64,000 bases of DNA from Mycetocola_B reblochoni (GCF_003667525.1 NZ_RCUW01000001.1:124001-188000); one strand, 5' to 3'; shown: positions 34,894 through 42,827, counted from the first letter of the stretch. The notes: a model not told the origin generated them from the letters alone. Made by a program: numbers and translations.

Positions 34894-36585
34894 ATGACGA
34901 CGACGCTGCTTCAGGTGGACGAGCTGCGGATCGGATTCCGTGGCCGACGCGAGGTCACCCCCGTGGTCGAGGGCATCTCCTTCCACGTGGACCGGGGAGA
35001 GATCCTCGCCATCGTCGGCGAGTCCGGGTCGGGCAAGTCCGTCACCGCCTCCGCCGTCCTCGGGCTCCTGCCCGAGCGGAGCAGCACCGTGAGCGGGAGC
35101 GTGCGCTTCGCGGGTCGGGAGCTGCTCGGACTGTCCGAGCGCAGCCTGAACACCGTGAGGGGCTCAGGGATCACGATGGTCTTCCAGAACCCGCTCACCT
35201 CGCTCGACCCCTCGTTCCGGATCCGCTCGCAGTTCCTCGAGGTCATCAGGTCCCGGCGCGGGGTCGGCGAGGAGGAGGCGCTCGCCGTGGCCTCACGCTG
35301 GCTGGAGACGGTGGGCCTCAGCGACACGGAACGCGTCCTCGGCTCGTTCCCGCACGAGCTCAGCGGCGGGATGCGCCAGCGCGTCGTGATCGCGTTCGCC
35401 GCGGTCAACGAGCCGGACCTCATCATCGCGGACGAGCCGACCACGGCGCTGGACTCGACCGTGCAGAAGCAGGTCCTCGACCTGCTGCTGAGCCTGCGCA
35501 GGGACCGCGGTCTCTCCGTGCTGCTCATCACCCACGACTTCGGTGTCGTGTCGCACACGAGCGACCGCGTCATCGTCATGCGCGCGGGCCGGATCGTCGA
35601 GTCGGGCCGCACGGCCGACGTCCTGGCCGACCCGCGGCACGACTACACCCGCACGTTGGTCGGGGCGGTCCCCACCCTCGGGAGCCGGGCCGCGGCCGCC
35701 GGGGCCGTCGTCTCGGGCTCCTCCGCCGGGGTGACGACCGCCGGCGTCGGTGCAGGAGTATCGCGTCCCCCCGCCGGCGCGGCGACCGCTGACGGGAGCG
35801 GTGCCGACGAGGACGCGCTCCGCGCCGAGCACGTCGTCAAGTCGTTCGACGTCGGCTCGGGTCGCCGCCGCCGCACCTTCCGCGCCGTCGACGACGTGAG
35901 CTTCTCCGTCCGCCGTGGCGAGGTCCTCGGCCTGATCGGCGAGTCGGGGTCGGGGAAGTCGACGCTCGCCCGGATCGCGACGGGACTGGTGCCCCCGAGC
36001 TCCGGTTCGGTCACCGTCTTCGGGCGCTCCGCGGAGCAGCTCGGCAGCGCGGCGGAGCGGCGTCGCTTCCGACGCGACGTCCAACTGGTGTTCCAGGACG
36101 CCTCCTCGGCGCTGAACCCGCGGCGACGCGTCGTCGACCAGATCGCGATACCGGCGCTCCGGCTGGGGGTGGCGACGAGCAGGGCCGAGGCGAGGGAGCA
36201 GGCGCTGTCCCTTCTCGAGTCCGTGCACCTGCCCCGGTCCATGGGGCAGCGCTACCCGCACGAGCTGTCCGGCGGGCAGCGCCAGCGGATCGGGATCGCC
36301 AGGGCGCTCAGCGCCCGGCCTCGGGTGCTCGTTCTGGACGAGCCCACGTCCGCACTGGACGCGTCGACGCAGGCGCAGGTCCTGCGGCTGCTGCACGAGC
36401 TGCGCGACGAGCTGTCGCTCAGCTACCTCTTCATCAGCCACAACCTCTCGGTCGTCGAGTCCTTCTGCGACCGGATCGCCGTTCTCGACTCCGGCGCGCT
36501 CCAGGAGGTGTTCCCCGCGGAGGACCTCGCCTCCGGCGAGCGCGGCCCGGTCACCAGGGGGCTGCTCGACGCCGTCCTGCGCTGA
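34894..36585 (+). CDS. Dpp-type ABC importer fused double ATPase (second system)
   Basis: ATPase of 563 aa with two domains. Domain 1 has GESGSGKS, VFQNPLTSLDPSFR, LSGGMRQR, IIADEPTTALD and ITHDFGV. Domain 2 has GESGSGKST, VFQDASSALNPRRR, LSGGQRQR, VLVLDEPTSALD and ISHNLSV. The linker (about 265-305) is Ala/Gly/Val-rich low complexity. It is the last gene of the importer and converges with the second SfnB-like gene, whose stop is 30 bp away. Confidence 0.92.
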   Translation: MTTTLLQVDELRIGFRGRREVTPVVEGISFHVDRGEILAIVGESGSGKSVTASAVLGLLPERSSTVSGSVRFAGRELLGLSERSLNTVRGSGITMVFQNPLTSLDPSFRIRSQFLEVIRSRRGVGEEEALAVASRWLETVGLSDTERVLGSFPHELSGGMRQRVVIAFAAVNEPDLIIADEPTTALDSTVQKQVLDLLLSLRRDRGLSVLLITHDFGVVSHTSDRVIVMRAGRIVESGRTADVLADPRHDYTRTLVGAVPTLGSRAAAAGAVVSGSSAGVTTAGVGAGVSRPPAGAATADGSGADEDALRAEHVVKSFDVGSGRRRRTFRAVDDVSFSVRRGEVLGLIGESGSGKSTLARIATGLVPPSSGSVTVFGRSAEQLGSAAERRRFRRDVQLVFQDASSALNPRRRVVDQIAIPALRLGVATSRAEAREQALSLLESVHLPRSMGQRYPHELSGGQRQRIGIARALSARPRVLVLDEPTSALDASTQAQVLRLLHELRDELSLSYLFISHNLSVVESFCDRIAVLDSGALQEVFPAEDLASGERGPVTRGLLDAVLR

Positions 36586-36615
36586 CCCGACCGCGGCCGC
36601 GGCGCCACGCCCCGC

Positions 36616-37692
36616 TCAGTCGCGCGCTGTCTGTGCCGCCTGTGCCGCCGCGGTCAGCTGCGCCCGGCGCACCCGCGCGCTCTGCCCCTGCACCCGGAAG
36701 AACAGCGCGGCCCTGGCGTACAGCTGCGCGCGCTCGGTCTCGAGCAGCCCACGGCCGCCCCTGGCCGAGACGAGCGCGTCGCTCAGCACCCCGAGCGCCT
36801 CGTGCGCCCCGACCTTGAGGGCGAGGGAGACGTCACCCTCGCCACCGCGGTCGGCCTCCGCGTAGGAGCGGGCACGGAGGCGCCCGATGGCCTCCCCCCA
36901 GGCGTCGGCCGCCTCGACGGCCTCCGCGGAGCCCGTGGACCGCAGCTCGTCGACGATCCGCTCCGCGAGCCCGAAGACGTGCGGCTGGGGACCGTCCGCG
37001 GTGCGCAAGTCCCGCTCGGACCAGGACGCGTACGTCTGCGTGACCAGCACCTCCTCCGGCCGGATCTCGACGCCGTCGAGCGTGAGCGAGACCGTGCGCG
37101 ACCCGGTCAGCGCGACCAGGGGAAGCGGAGACGCGCCGATGCGCTCGTCGAGCGGGACGAGCGCGACGACGACCTGCGGTTCCTCGCCCTCCTCACTCAC
37201 CGCCCCGAGCAACACGTGGGTGCACAGGCCGTGACCGGTGAACCACGACACCGATCCGTCGACGAGCCAGCCGCCGTCCGCACGGGGCCGGGCGCGGAGG
37301 TTCCTCCGCGGGTAGCCGCGGAGGTCGCTCATCGCCACGCCGAGCAGAGCGCCGGGGCGGAGCACGTCGCGCAGCGGCGCGGGCGGGTCGTCGCTGAGCA
37401 GGGCGAGCAGGGAGGGCACGACCGCGGAATGCTGCGTCCACACCAGCCAGGTGTTCGGGCACGCCCCCGCGATGAGCTCGCTGACCCGGCGCTGGTCGTC
37501 GAGCGTGACGGAGACCCGCGGGTCCTCGGCCGTCGCCCCCCAGGACAGGAGCCCGCGCTCGGCCAGCCACTCCAGGTGCCGGCGCGGGACCTCGGTGCGG
37601 TCGGCCTCGAGCGCGCCGGGGAGCAGCACCTCCGTGGCGTACTCCTCGACGGCTGCGACCAGCGCGCCCCCGTCTGCTCGTTCCGTCGTCAC
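36616..37692 (-). CDS. Acyl-CoA-dehydrogenase-fold oxidoreductase (SfnB-like, second copy)
   Basis: Flavoprotein-like chain of 358 aa, shorter than the copy at 28765. LLSWGATAEDPRVSVTLDDQ opens the helical part and LIAGACPNTWLVWTQHS and GSVSWFTGHGLCTHVLLGAV follow the ACAD middle domain. The usual catalytic carboxylate of true acyl-CoA dehydrogenases is not evident, as in the DszC/SfnB group. The start is GTG at 37690-37692 with GAGGAGG upstream. It is transcribed after an LLM monooxygenase (gap 92 bp), so the pair mirrors the SfnB-LLM pair at 28.7-31.4 kb. Confidence 0.78.
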   Translation of the reverse strand: MTTERADGGALVAAVEEYATEVLLPGALEADRTEVPRRHLEWLAERGLLSWGATAEDPRVSVTLDDQRRVSELIAGACPNTWLVWTQHSAVVPSLLALLSDDPPAPLRDVLRPGALLGVAMSDLRGYPRRNLRARPRADGGWLVDGSVSWFTGHGLCTHVLLGAVSEEGEEPQVVVALVPLDERIGASPLPLVALTGSRTVSLTLDGVEIRPEEVLVTQTYASWSERDLRTADGPQPHVFGLAERIVDELRSTGSAEAVEAADAWGEAIGRLRARSYAEADRGGEGDVSLALKVGAHEALGVLSDALVSARGGRGLLETERAQLYARAALFFRVQGQSARVRRAQLTAAAQAAQTARD

Positions 37693-37784
37693 GCGCTGTC
37701 CTCCTCGCTGCGGGCCGCCTGTTTCGGGCCGTGTCCTGTGCTGTGCCGTCGCGAGATCCGTCCTCGCCGCGGTGTCCCTCCCCG

Positions 37785-39071
37785 TCACGATGCGCTGCCC
37801 TGTGCCGCGTTCAGGTGTCCGCGCAGCGTCTCGGTCTCGTAGTCCTCGCGGAACAGCCCCCGCCGCCGCAGCAGCGGGATGACCTCGTCCGCGATCACCT
37901 CGAGCCCGTCGATGAGGCGGTCCGGCTGCAGGTTGAAGCCGTCGGCCGCGCCCGTGCGGTACCAGCTCTCGATGCGGTCGACGAGCCCCTCGGGGGTTCC
38001 GGTGAAGCCGCCGTGCCCCGAACCGGTGTAGCGGGTCTCGCGGAGGTACTCGCGCACCGTGGGCCGGTCCTGCCTGATGCGCTCGACGATGGACTGGCGG
38101 AAGCCGATCGAGCCGGTGAACGCCGCGGGGTCCGCCGGCTCGGCGAGGACGTCGTCGGGGAACGGCTCGTCGAGCGCGAGGCCGGCGACGTCGTAGCCGA
38201 TCGCCTGGGAGAGCCACGCGGTGGCGTAGGCCGGGGGCCCCTGCTCGTGCAGCTCGTCGCTGCGCCGCCGCGCCTCCTCCTCCGTGCTGCCGAGGGTGAG
38301 CAGCAGGCCGGGCAGGATCGACACGGAGTCGGCCGCGCGTCCCGCGGCGACCGCGTGGTCCCGCACCTCCCGGTAGTGCGCCCGCGCGCTCTGCGGGGTC
38401 AGCTCGGCGGAGAACACCGCGTCCGCGACGCGTCCCGCGAGGCGCCGCCCCTGGTCGGAGCCGCCCGCCTGCACGATCACCGGCCTGCCCTGAGCGGAGG
38501 AGGGAAGGGCGAGGGCGTCGTCGACGCGGAAGTGCTCGCCCTCGTGACGCAGCCGGTCCCCGGTGCGCGTGGAGTCCCACAGCCCCGTGACGACGTCGAC
38601 GAACTCGTCCGCCCTGGCGTAGCGGTCGTCCCTGGCGATGTGCGCGGGCAGCCCGAAGTTCTCGGCGACCCCCGGATGGCGGGAGGTGACCACGTTCCAG
38701 CCGGCGCGCCCGGCGGACACGTGGTCGAGCGTGAGCAGCCGGCGTGCGAACTCGACGGGGTCGTTGAACGTCGTCGACGCGGTCGCGATCAGGCCGACCC
38801 TGCTGGTCGCGCGCGCCACGGTCGACCAGATGATCGTCGGGTCAAGGCGCGTCGCTCCAGCGTCGTAGGACGGGTCGCTGAGCGACGGGCTGTCGGCCAG
38901 GAACACCGCATCGAGGGTCGCCCGTTCGGCGAGGGCGCCGATCCGCCGCCAGTAGTCCGCGCGCACGGGGTCGAGCGGGTCGAGCAGCTCGGTCTGCCAG
39001 GCGGAGGGCACATAGCCGAGGACGAGGACGTTGAGCCCCAGGATCACGTGCCCCCGCCGTTCGCTTCCCAT
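37785..39071 (-). CDS. LLM-class FMN-dependent monooxygenase (NtaA/SnaA/DszA-like, second copy)
   Basis: Luciferase-fold monooxygenase of 428 aa. LDHVSAGRAGWNVVTSRHPG, AENFGL and the C-terminal AADGFNLQPDRLIDGL place it in the same NtaA/SnaA/DszA group as the 30011 protein. AGGGAG precedes the ATG. It is divergent from a shortened LLM-like gene and is followed by the second SfnB-like gene. It probably catalyses flavin-dependent C-S or C-N cleavage; its substrate probably differs from that of copy one. Confidence 0.87.
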   Translation of the reverse strand: MGSERRGHVILGLNVLVLGYVPSAWQTELLDPLDPVRADYWRRIGALAERATLDAVFLADSPSLSDPSYDAGATRLDPTIIWSTVARATSRVGLIATASTTFNDPVEFARRLLTLDHVSAGRAGWNVVTSRHPGVAENFGLPAHIARDDRYARADEFVDVVTGLWDSTRTGDRLRHEGEHFRVDDALALPSSAQGRPVIVQAGGSDQGRRLAGRVADAVFSAELTPQSARAHYREVRDHAVAAGRAADSVSILPGLLLTLGSTEEEARRRSDELHEQGPPAYATAWLSQAIGYDVAGLALDEPFPDDVLAEPADPAAFTGSIGFRQSIVERIRQDRPTVREYLRETRYTGSGHGGFTGTPEGLVDRIESWYRTGAADGFNLQPDRLIDGLEVIADEVIPLLRRRGLFREDYETETLRGHLNAAQGSAS

Positions 39072-39138
39072 CGTTGTCTCCCTGTCGCCGTCCGGCCGCG
39101 GTCGGCCCGTGCTCGAACCCTATTGCGACGCCGCGGGC

Positions 39139-39156
39139 GTCGGCCCGCGGGCCGAC
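39139..39156. promoter_or_regulatory. 18-bp perfect palindrome in a divergent promoter region
   Basis: GTCGGCCCGCGGGCCGAC is a perfect 18-bp inverted repeat with no spacer, between the divergent starts of two LLM-type genes. It could be an operator for a dimeric regulator. A chance palindrome in GC-rich DNA is the alternative. Confidence 0.35.
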
Positions 39157-39306
39157 ACACTGCTCAACATGCTCCGTCACGCGGGGAAACCTCGTGACGG
39201 GCGATGACCTCGGGCCCGGACGGGAACGGCCACCGCGGCTACGGTTGGCAGCCAGCGGAGGGCGTCGCCCGCCCGCACTCGGCCACACGAACCCGGAGGA
39301 CCCCCG

Positions 39307-40245
39307 ATGAACGCTGCCGGCACCCGTCTGGCGCTCGGACTGCGGGGCGCGCTCGTGCTCGCGATCCTCGACGACGCACCGTCGCTGTCCCGGATCGCCG
39401 GTCCCGACGTGTCCTTCGTCGTCGCAGGGATCGACCGGATCGAGGGCTCCGCGCGCGGAGACGCGGACGCCACGGTCCTCGCCACCGCGCTCGCAGCGGA
39501 GACGCCCGTCCCCGTGCTGGCCGCCGGGTCGGTCCAGCACGACCACCCGTACAACCTCGCCAGGCGCGTCGCATCACTGGACCAGCTGTCCGAGGGTCGC
39601 TCCGGGCTGCTGCTGGCCCGACGCGACTCCGGCGATGACCCCTCCGACGCGTGGGCGGGCGCCGCGCTGGGCGTGAGCGCGCCGGCGGATGGCGCCACCG
39701 CCGCCGACGCCGCCGCCGCCATCGCGGCGCTGTGGCACAGCTGGCCGGTCTCGAGCATCGTCGGGGACCGGGCGAGCGGCGTCTACACCCAGGCGCACCG
39801 CATCCACCGCCTGGCGGAGCCAGGCATCTTCGGCGTCGCCGGACCGCTGAACGTGCCGACGACGCCGCAGGGCGTCCCTGTTCTGGCGTACAGCCTCGCC
39901 GATGACGAGGACGCGGCACCGTCCCACGCGGAACTCGTCGTCTCACGAACGGCTCCCGACGGCCGCTCGGCGGGTGACGGGACGGTCTGGTGGCAGCGTC
40001 TCCGGGTTGAATCCGTCGACGACGTCGACGGGCTTCTCCTCGACGGCGACGCGGACGGGGTGTTCCTCGTCCTCGACACCGACGACGTCACCGTGGCGCT
40101 CACCGCGCTGGACCGAGCACGCAGCGTGTGGAGGGTGTCCGCGCCGAGGGCTGAGCGCACCCTCCGCGACGCACTCGCCCTCCGCACCCCCGCCGCGCCG
40201 GCCGCCGGACCGGCGGCGTTCCGCGCGCCCGTGCCGCTTCACTGA
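39307..40245 (+). CDS. Shortened luciferase-like (LLM) family protein
   Basis: Protein of 312 aa that still shows parts of the NtaA-type fold: YNLARRVASLDQLSEGRSGLL corresponds to the LARxLLSLDHLSxGRAGWN stretch, and GPLNVPTTPQGVPVLAY to the FxVxGPLxxPxxPQGxPVxxQA stretch. The C-terminal third, including AADGFNL, is missing, and the N-terminal half is compressed. GGAGG precedes the ATG. The frame is intact, so it is either a divergent functional paralogue or a decaying one. It is divergent from the full-length LLM at 37785-39071. Confidence 0.65.
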   Translation: MNAAGTRLALGLRGALVLAILDDAPSLSRIAGPDVSFVVAGIDRIEGSARGDADATVLATALAAETPVPVLAAGSVQHDHPYNLARRVASLDQLSEGRSGLLLARRDSGDDPSDAWAGAALGVSAPADGATAADAAAAIAALWHSWPVSSIVGDRASGVYTQAHRIHRLAEPGIFGVAGPLNVPTTPQGVPVLAYSLADDEDAAPSHAELVVSRTAPDGRSAGDGTVWWQRLRVESVDDVDGLLLDGDADGVFLVLDTDDVTVALTALDRARSVWRVSAPRAERTLRDALALRTPAAPAAGPAAFRAPVPLH

Positions 40246-40249
40246 GGGT

Positions 40250-40590
40250 TCAGAGACGGAGCATCGGCGGTCCCTCCCGGATCCGCACGCGCCGTGACGA
40301 CGCCCGCGCCCTCGGCCAGGGGTGCTCGGCCATCAGCTGTTCCACCCGGTCGAGCGCGGCGCGGTAGCCGGCGGCAGCGAAGCGCATCGTCGGCGGGAAC
40401 GCCAGCACGTCGGCGGGCTCGACTTCATCGGCGTCCCCGATGCCGAGCGCCTCGGCGGTCGCCGCCGCGTCGGCCGGGTCCTCGTCGAGGGCGAGGTGCG
40501 GCCGTGCCCAGGTCACGAACTCATCGTCGCGGCTGAACCAGACGGCAGCCGACCCGCACCGCAGAAGGGGAGGATCACCGGGTCCTCCCC
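40250..40590 (-). pseudogene. 5'-truncated resident gene (C-terminal remnant)
   Basis: An open frame reading RCGSAAVWFSRDDEFVTWAR and on to MLRL* runs without a stop from about 40690 to 40250, but no ATG or GTG is available before the GTG at 40514-40516, which lacks a proper ribosome binding site and would cut into what looks like coding sequence. The likely explanation is loss of the 5' end where the low-G+C island begins (about 40600). An 88-aa protein from the internal GTG remains possible. No family recognised. Confidence 0.5.
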
Positions 40591-40686
40591 CGCCGAGAGA
40601 TCTACCGCGTTCGCCGCGTGCGTCACAGTAGTGTGCGACACAATCTTCTACTCCCTGACCGGGTCTTTCCCATTGGCTGGTTATCT

Positions 40687-40815
40687 ATGGTTTCAAACTT
40701 CTCACTCATCAACGCCATCATCACCGTTGTTGTCTGTGCCGCGGTGATCGCCGGTGCCGTGTGGTGGATCCGCTCCGTTTTCGGGAAAAGAAACCGCAAA
40801 GGGCCGAAGCAGTAG
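40687..40815 (+). CDS. Tiny single-span membrane protein, 42 aa
   Basis: Open frame of 42 codons: MVSNFSLIN, then a strongly hydrophobic helix (about residues 8-29, IITVVVCAAVIAGAVWWI), then the basic tail KRNRKGPKQ. This layout is typical of small membrane proteins, holin-like peptides and type I toxins. No convincing ribosome binding site is visible. It overlaps the degenerate end of the primase-like remnant on the other strand. Real coding is plausible from composition only. Confidence 0.4.
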   Translation: MVSNFSLINAIITVVVCAAVIAGAVWWIRSVFGKRNRKGPKQ

Positions 40816-40829
40816 CCTCCCGCAGTCGC

Positions 40830-41220
40830 CCGGATTCCCCCACGACACCACCCACAATGCAGTGGCCCAAATCGATACACCCCACACCGTTCCCAAGGAC
40901 AAAACCGACACTGATCCCAGCCGGCGACGCTGCAGCTTCGTCAAAGCTCGCCCACGTGCCAGCATCTGTGGAAGATGCAGCGCCGCCGCGGACAATCAAC
41001 GGCCGCTTCGTGTCAGAAAAACACACGAATTGGGGCTGTTTTGCCACGAAATCAGGCACCTTTTTGGGCCCCGTTTCGAGGCCCTCCTCGCGTAAACCCT
41101 GCACTTCGTCGTGCAGAACTTCGCACCGGAACGCACGGTCACCATCGTGCCCCCGCACCACCCGCAACGCCTCGACTCCAGACGCCACTTCTCGCATCTG
41201 TTACGGATAGCCAGCGGAAA
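40830..41220 (-). pseudogene. Frameshifted, truncated phage/plasmid primase-like protein with N-terminal zinc finger
   Basis: One minus-strand frame encodes a zinc finger, RRCGWCGG...AKFCTTKCRVYARR, with four spaced Cys. A second frame, one base back, continues with SDTKRPLIVRGGAASSTDAG, TWASFDEA and ISVGFVLGNGVGCIDLGHCI. Together these match the opening of actinophage/plasmid bifunctional primase-polymerase-like proteins (zinc finger, then ASSTDPxTW and GFVLGxGxxCIDLDH). The frames meet at C CCA AAA A (minus strand, 41061-41068); one extra A would restore a single frame. After GHCIVGG the similarity stops, so the C-terminal catalytic region is lost. Confidence 0.65.
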
Positions 41221-41412
41221 CAAGCGGAAGTTATGCGCGCATTTGAAACGCGACCCCGAACGCGACGACAAGAAAGCCGCCACCCCACAGACCCTCACCC
41301 CTGCCACGAAAACGCCGCAAAACGCCTCCTCGCGTCGCACAAAGCCCCGGAAAAAACAGAGCAAGCGCACGCAGGATTGGAATTGCTATCCGGCGGTTAA
41401 CTGGTCTTTCGA

Positions 41413-41427
41413 GGGGGGAGGCCCCCC
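41413..41427 (-). terminator. Hairpin downstream of the secreted-protein operon
   Basis: A 6-bp G:C stem with a 3-nt loop (GGGGGG AGG CCCCCC on the plus strand), 58 bp beyond the stop of the 124-aa gene. A second 5-bp hairpin ACTCG-CGAGT lies at 41457-41471. Either may end the operon. Confidence 0.45.
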
Positions 41428-41485
41428 AGGGTGCGCGGCTCGGCGAGTTCTTCTTTACTCGACTGGCGAGTGGGGATGGAAGCTC

Positions 41486-41860
41486 TTATTCGGCTTCGGG
41501 AAACTGGTTCCAGATGTCGAGCCAGTACACGCCATCGCTATCAGGGTGTCCTTCCGACAACCCTCCGGCTTCGATCGACTCCACAAAGAGCACCTGCACT
41601 GCGTATGTCACCCATGACTCAAGGTCATCACTGTCTTCAGCGAATCGGACCCACAGCGCATCACCAACATGGTCGGGGACGGGAACCCGTGCTGCGAATT
41701 GGTAATTGGCGCCATCGATAAGCGCTCGGGCACTCACGACGATTTCGCGCCCGCTCGCGAAGGCCCTTACGTTAGCCAGGGGGTACGAATGAGGAAACTC
41801 TTCGATGAGGCGTTCTGCAACTTCAGCCACGGCTACCGTAGCGATTTGTTCTTGAACCAT
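41486..41860 (-). CDS. Small acidic protein, possible immunity partner
   Basis: Cytosolic protein of 124 aa without signal peptide or Cys, rich in Glu, Asp and Trp (LWVRFAEDSDDLESWVTYAV, YWLDIWNQFPEAE). It matches no family I recognise. Its ATG shares one base with the stop of the upstream secreted-protein gene (TAATG), so translation is coupled and both are made together. A secreted partner followed by a small acidic cytosolic protein is the usual layout of toxin/immunity pairs. That role is inferred from arrangement only. Its base composition is unlike the chromosome around the island. Confidence 0.7.
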   Translation of the reverse strand: MVQEQIATVAVAEVAERLIEEFPHSYPLANVRAFASGREIVVSARALIDGANYQFAARVPVPDHVGDALWVRFAEDSDDLESWVTYAVQVLFVESIEAGGLSEGHPDSDGVYWLDIWNQFPEAE

Positions 41861-42516
41861 TAACCTGCAACCTTTACAACCCAAGCCGGACACTTTTGCG
41901 AGGGCGCGGCTTTGCAGTATGCGGTGATAAGTCCTTTTTGAACATTATCCCGAAGCACCTGCGTAGCCACGACAGCACGAACTGTCATCGTGCGTTTTGC
42001 GTGACAAGAAGCGAGCCAACATTCCCATTCGATTGCGGGCGTCTCGTAAGCGGTCGTCTTTCCTGACACAACCCTAGTCTTCGGGAATTGTGTTGTCTTC
42101 TTTATCATGGCCATCGTTACATTGTGTGGCTTCGCATGGTTCCACCCGAATGTACTAGTAGCCCCATACCGTACGACAACGTAGCGATGTTTATTGTCGC
42201 GCCATTGCGATTTTACAGAGTAGGGGTTCACGCCGCTCGCAGTAGCAACGGTGCGCTGCATGGCGTCACCTGAACCGTCAATTTCAACTCGATTGAGACT
42301 GCTTAGCTCGGCGGCAGATGTTTCGGTGTTCTCGCTTTCTGCGGCCAGGAGCACCTCTTCGATAGGGGCTGAGGCAGCGTTTTCCGGAACGTATCCCAAA
42401 GTCGTGACTATTGTGGGTTCCGAATCAGAGTTGGCGACAGCGACCGCAGGGCCAGCGGTGGATGCCGCCAGCGCGAGACTGAGCAAACCAACGACAGTTC
42501 GTTTCAGAATTCTCAT
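41860..42516 (-). CDS. Secreted protein of unknown function, toxin-like
   Basis: Exported protein of 218 aa. Signal peptide: MRILKRT, hydrophobic core, cleavage near AVAVA (about residue 28). A flexible Ser/Glu/Thr region runs to about 95. The C-terminal domain (about 98-218) has FGWNHAKPHN (residues 123-132, two His), Tyr- and Lys-rich strands and two cysteine pairs, ECWLASC (166/171) and YCKAAPSQKC (201/209), suited to two disulfides. The ATG at 42514-42516 with GGGGAAAAT upstream is chosen over an in-frame GTG 24 bp earlier. The small basic His-containing domain is reminiscent of secreted RNase-type toxins, but no family match is claimed. Its G+C is markedly low for this genome. Confidence 0.7.
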   Translation of the reverse strand: MRILKRTVVGLLSLALAASTAGPAVAVANSDSEPTIVTTLGYVPENAASAPIEEVLLAAESENTETSAAELSSLNRVEIDGSGDAMQRTVATASGVNPYSVKSQWRDNKHRYVVVRYGATSTFGWNHAKPHNVTMAMIKKTTQFPKTRVVSGKTTAYETPAIEWECWLASCHAKRTMTVRAVVATQVLRDNVQKGLITAYCKAAPSQKCPAWVVKVAG

Positions 42517-42590
42517 TATTTTCCCCGAGTCTTTTTGCACTTATTGCGCAGCGCGCGCTATTCTCCGCGCAACTATTGTCAACCGCGCTT

Positions 42591-42827
42591 TCAGGTCGAG
42601 CCGTCGCAGTGACGGGCTGACCTGAGCATTCCTTGACCTACGACGATAGTGCTCCCCCGTTTCAGATGGAACTTGGCCTGCATCACCGCGATGTCGCCGG
42701 GCACGGTGATGGCGTCACCGGCCTGGTACGTGCCAAACGGAACGATGACGTCATACGTTGTCGGATTGTGTGCGGCGTCTTCGAGGTGTCGCCGGTCCGC
42801 GCGAGTGAGGGCGTCTGGTGCGGGCAC
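42591..42827 (-). CDS. Uncertain ORF, 78 aa
   Basis: From a GTG at 42825-42827 the frame encodes VPAPDALTRADRRHLEDAAH, then YDVIVPFGTYQAGD and AVMQAKFHLKRGSTIVVGQG. The strand-like second half looks protein-coding, but there is no ribosome binding site, and the frame also runs upstream through noncoding-looking DNA. It may be a fragment of an element gene. Not recognised. Confidence 0.25.
   Translation of the reverse strand: MPAPDALTRADRRHLEDAAHNPTTYDVIVPFGTYQAGDAITVPGDIAVMQAKFHLKRGSTIVVGQGMLRSARHCDGST

Noticed and set aside
36616..38580. One long minus-strand protein fusing the SfnB-like enzyme with an upstream Arg-rich part
   Set aside because: The upstream portion is the shifted frame of the LLM monooxygenase gene. 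A GTG with a strong Shine-Dalgarno sequence at 37692 starts the real gene.
40600..40700. Second copy of the tRNA-Ser(UGA) 3' end as attachment site
   Set aside because: I looked for the T-arm/acceptor sequence near the island's far edge and did not see it. Border may be lost.
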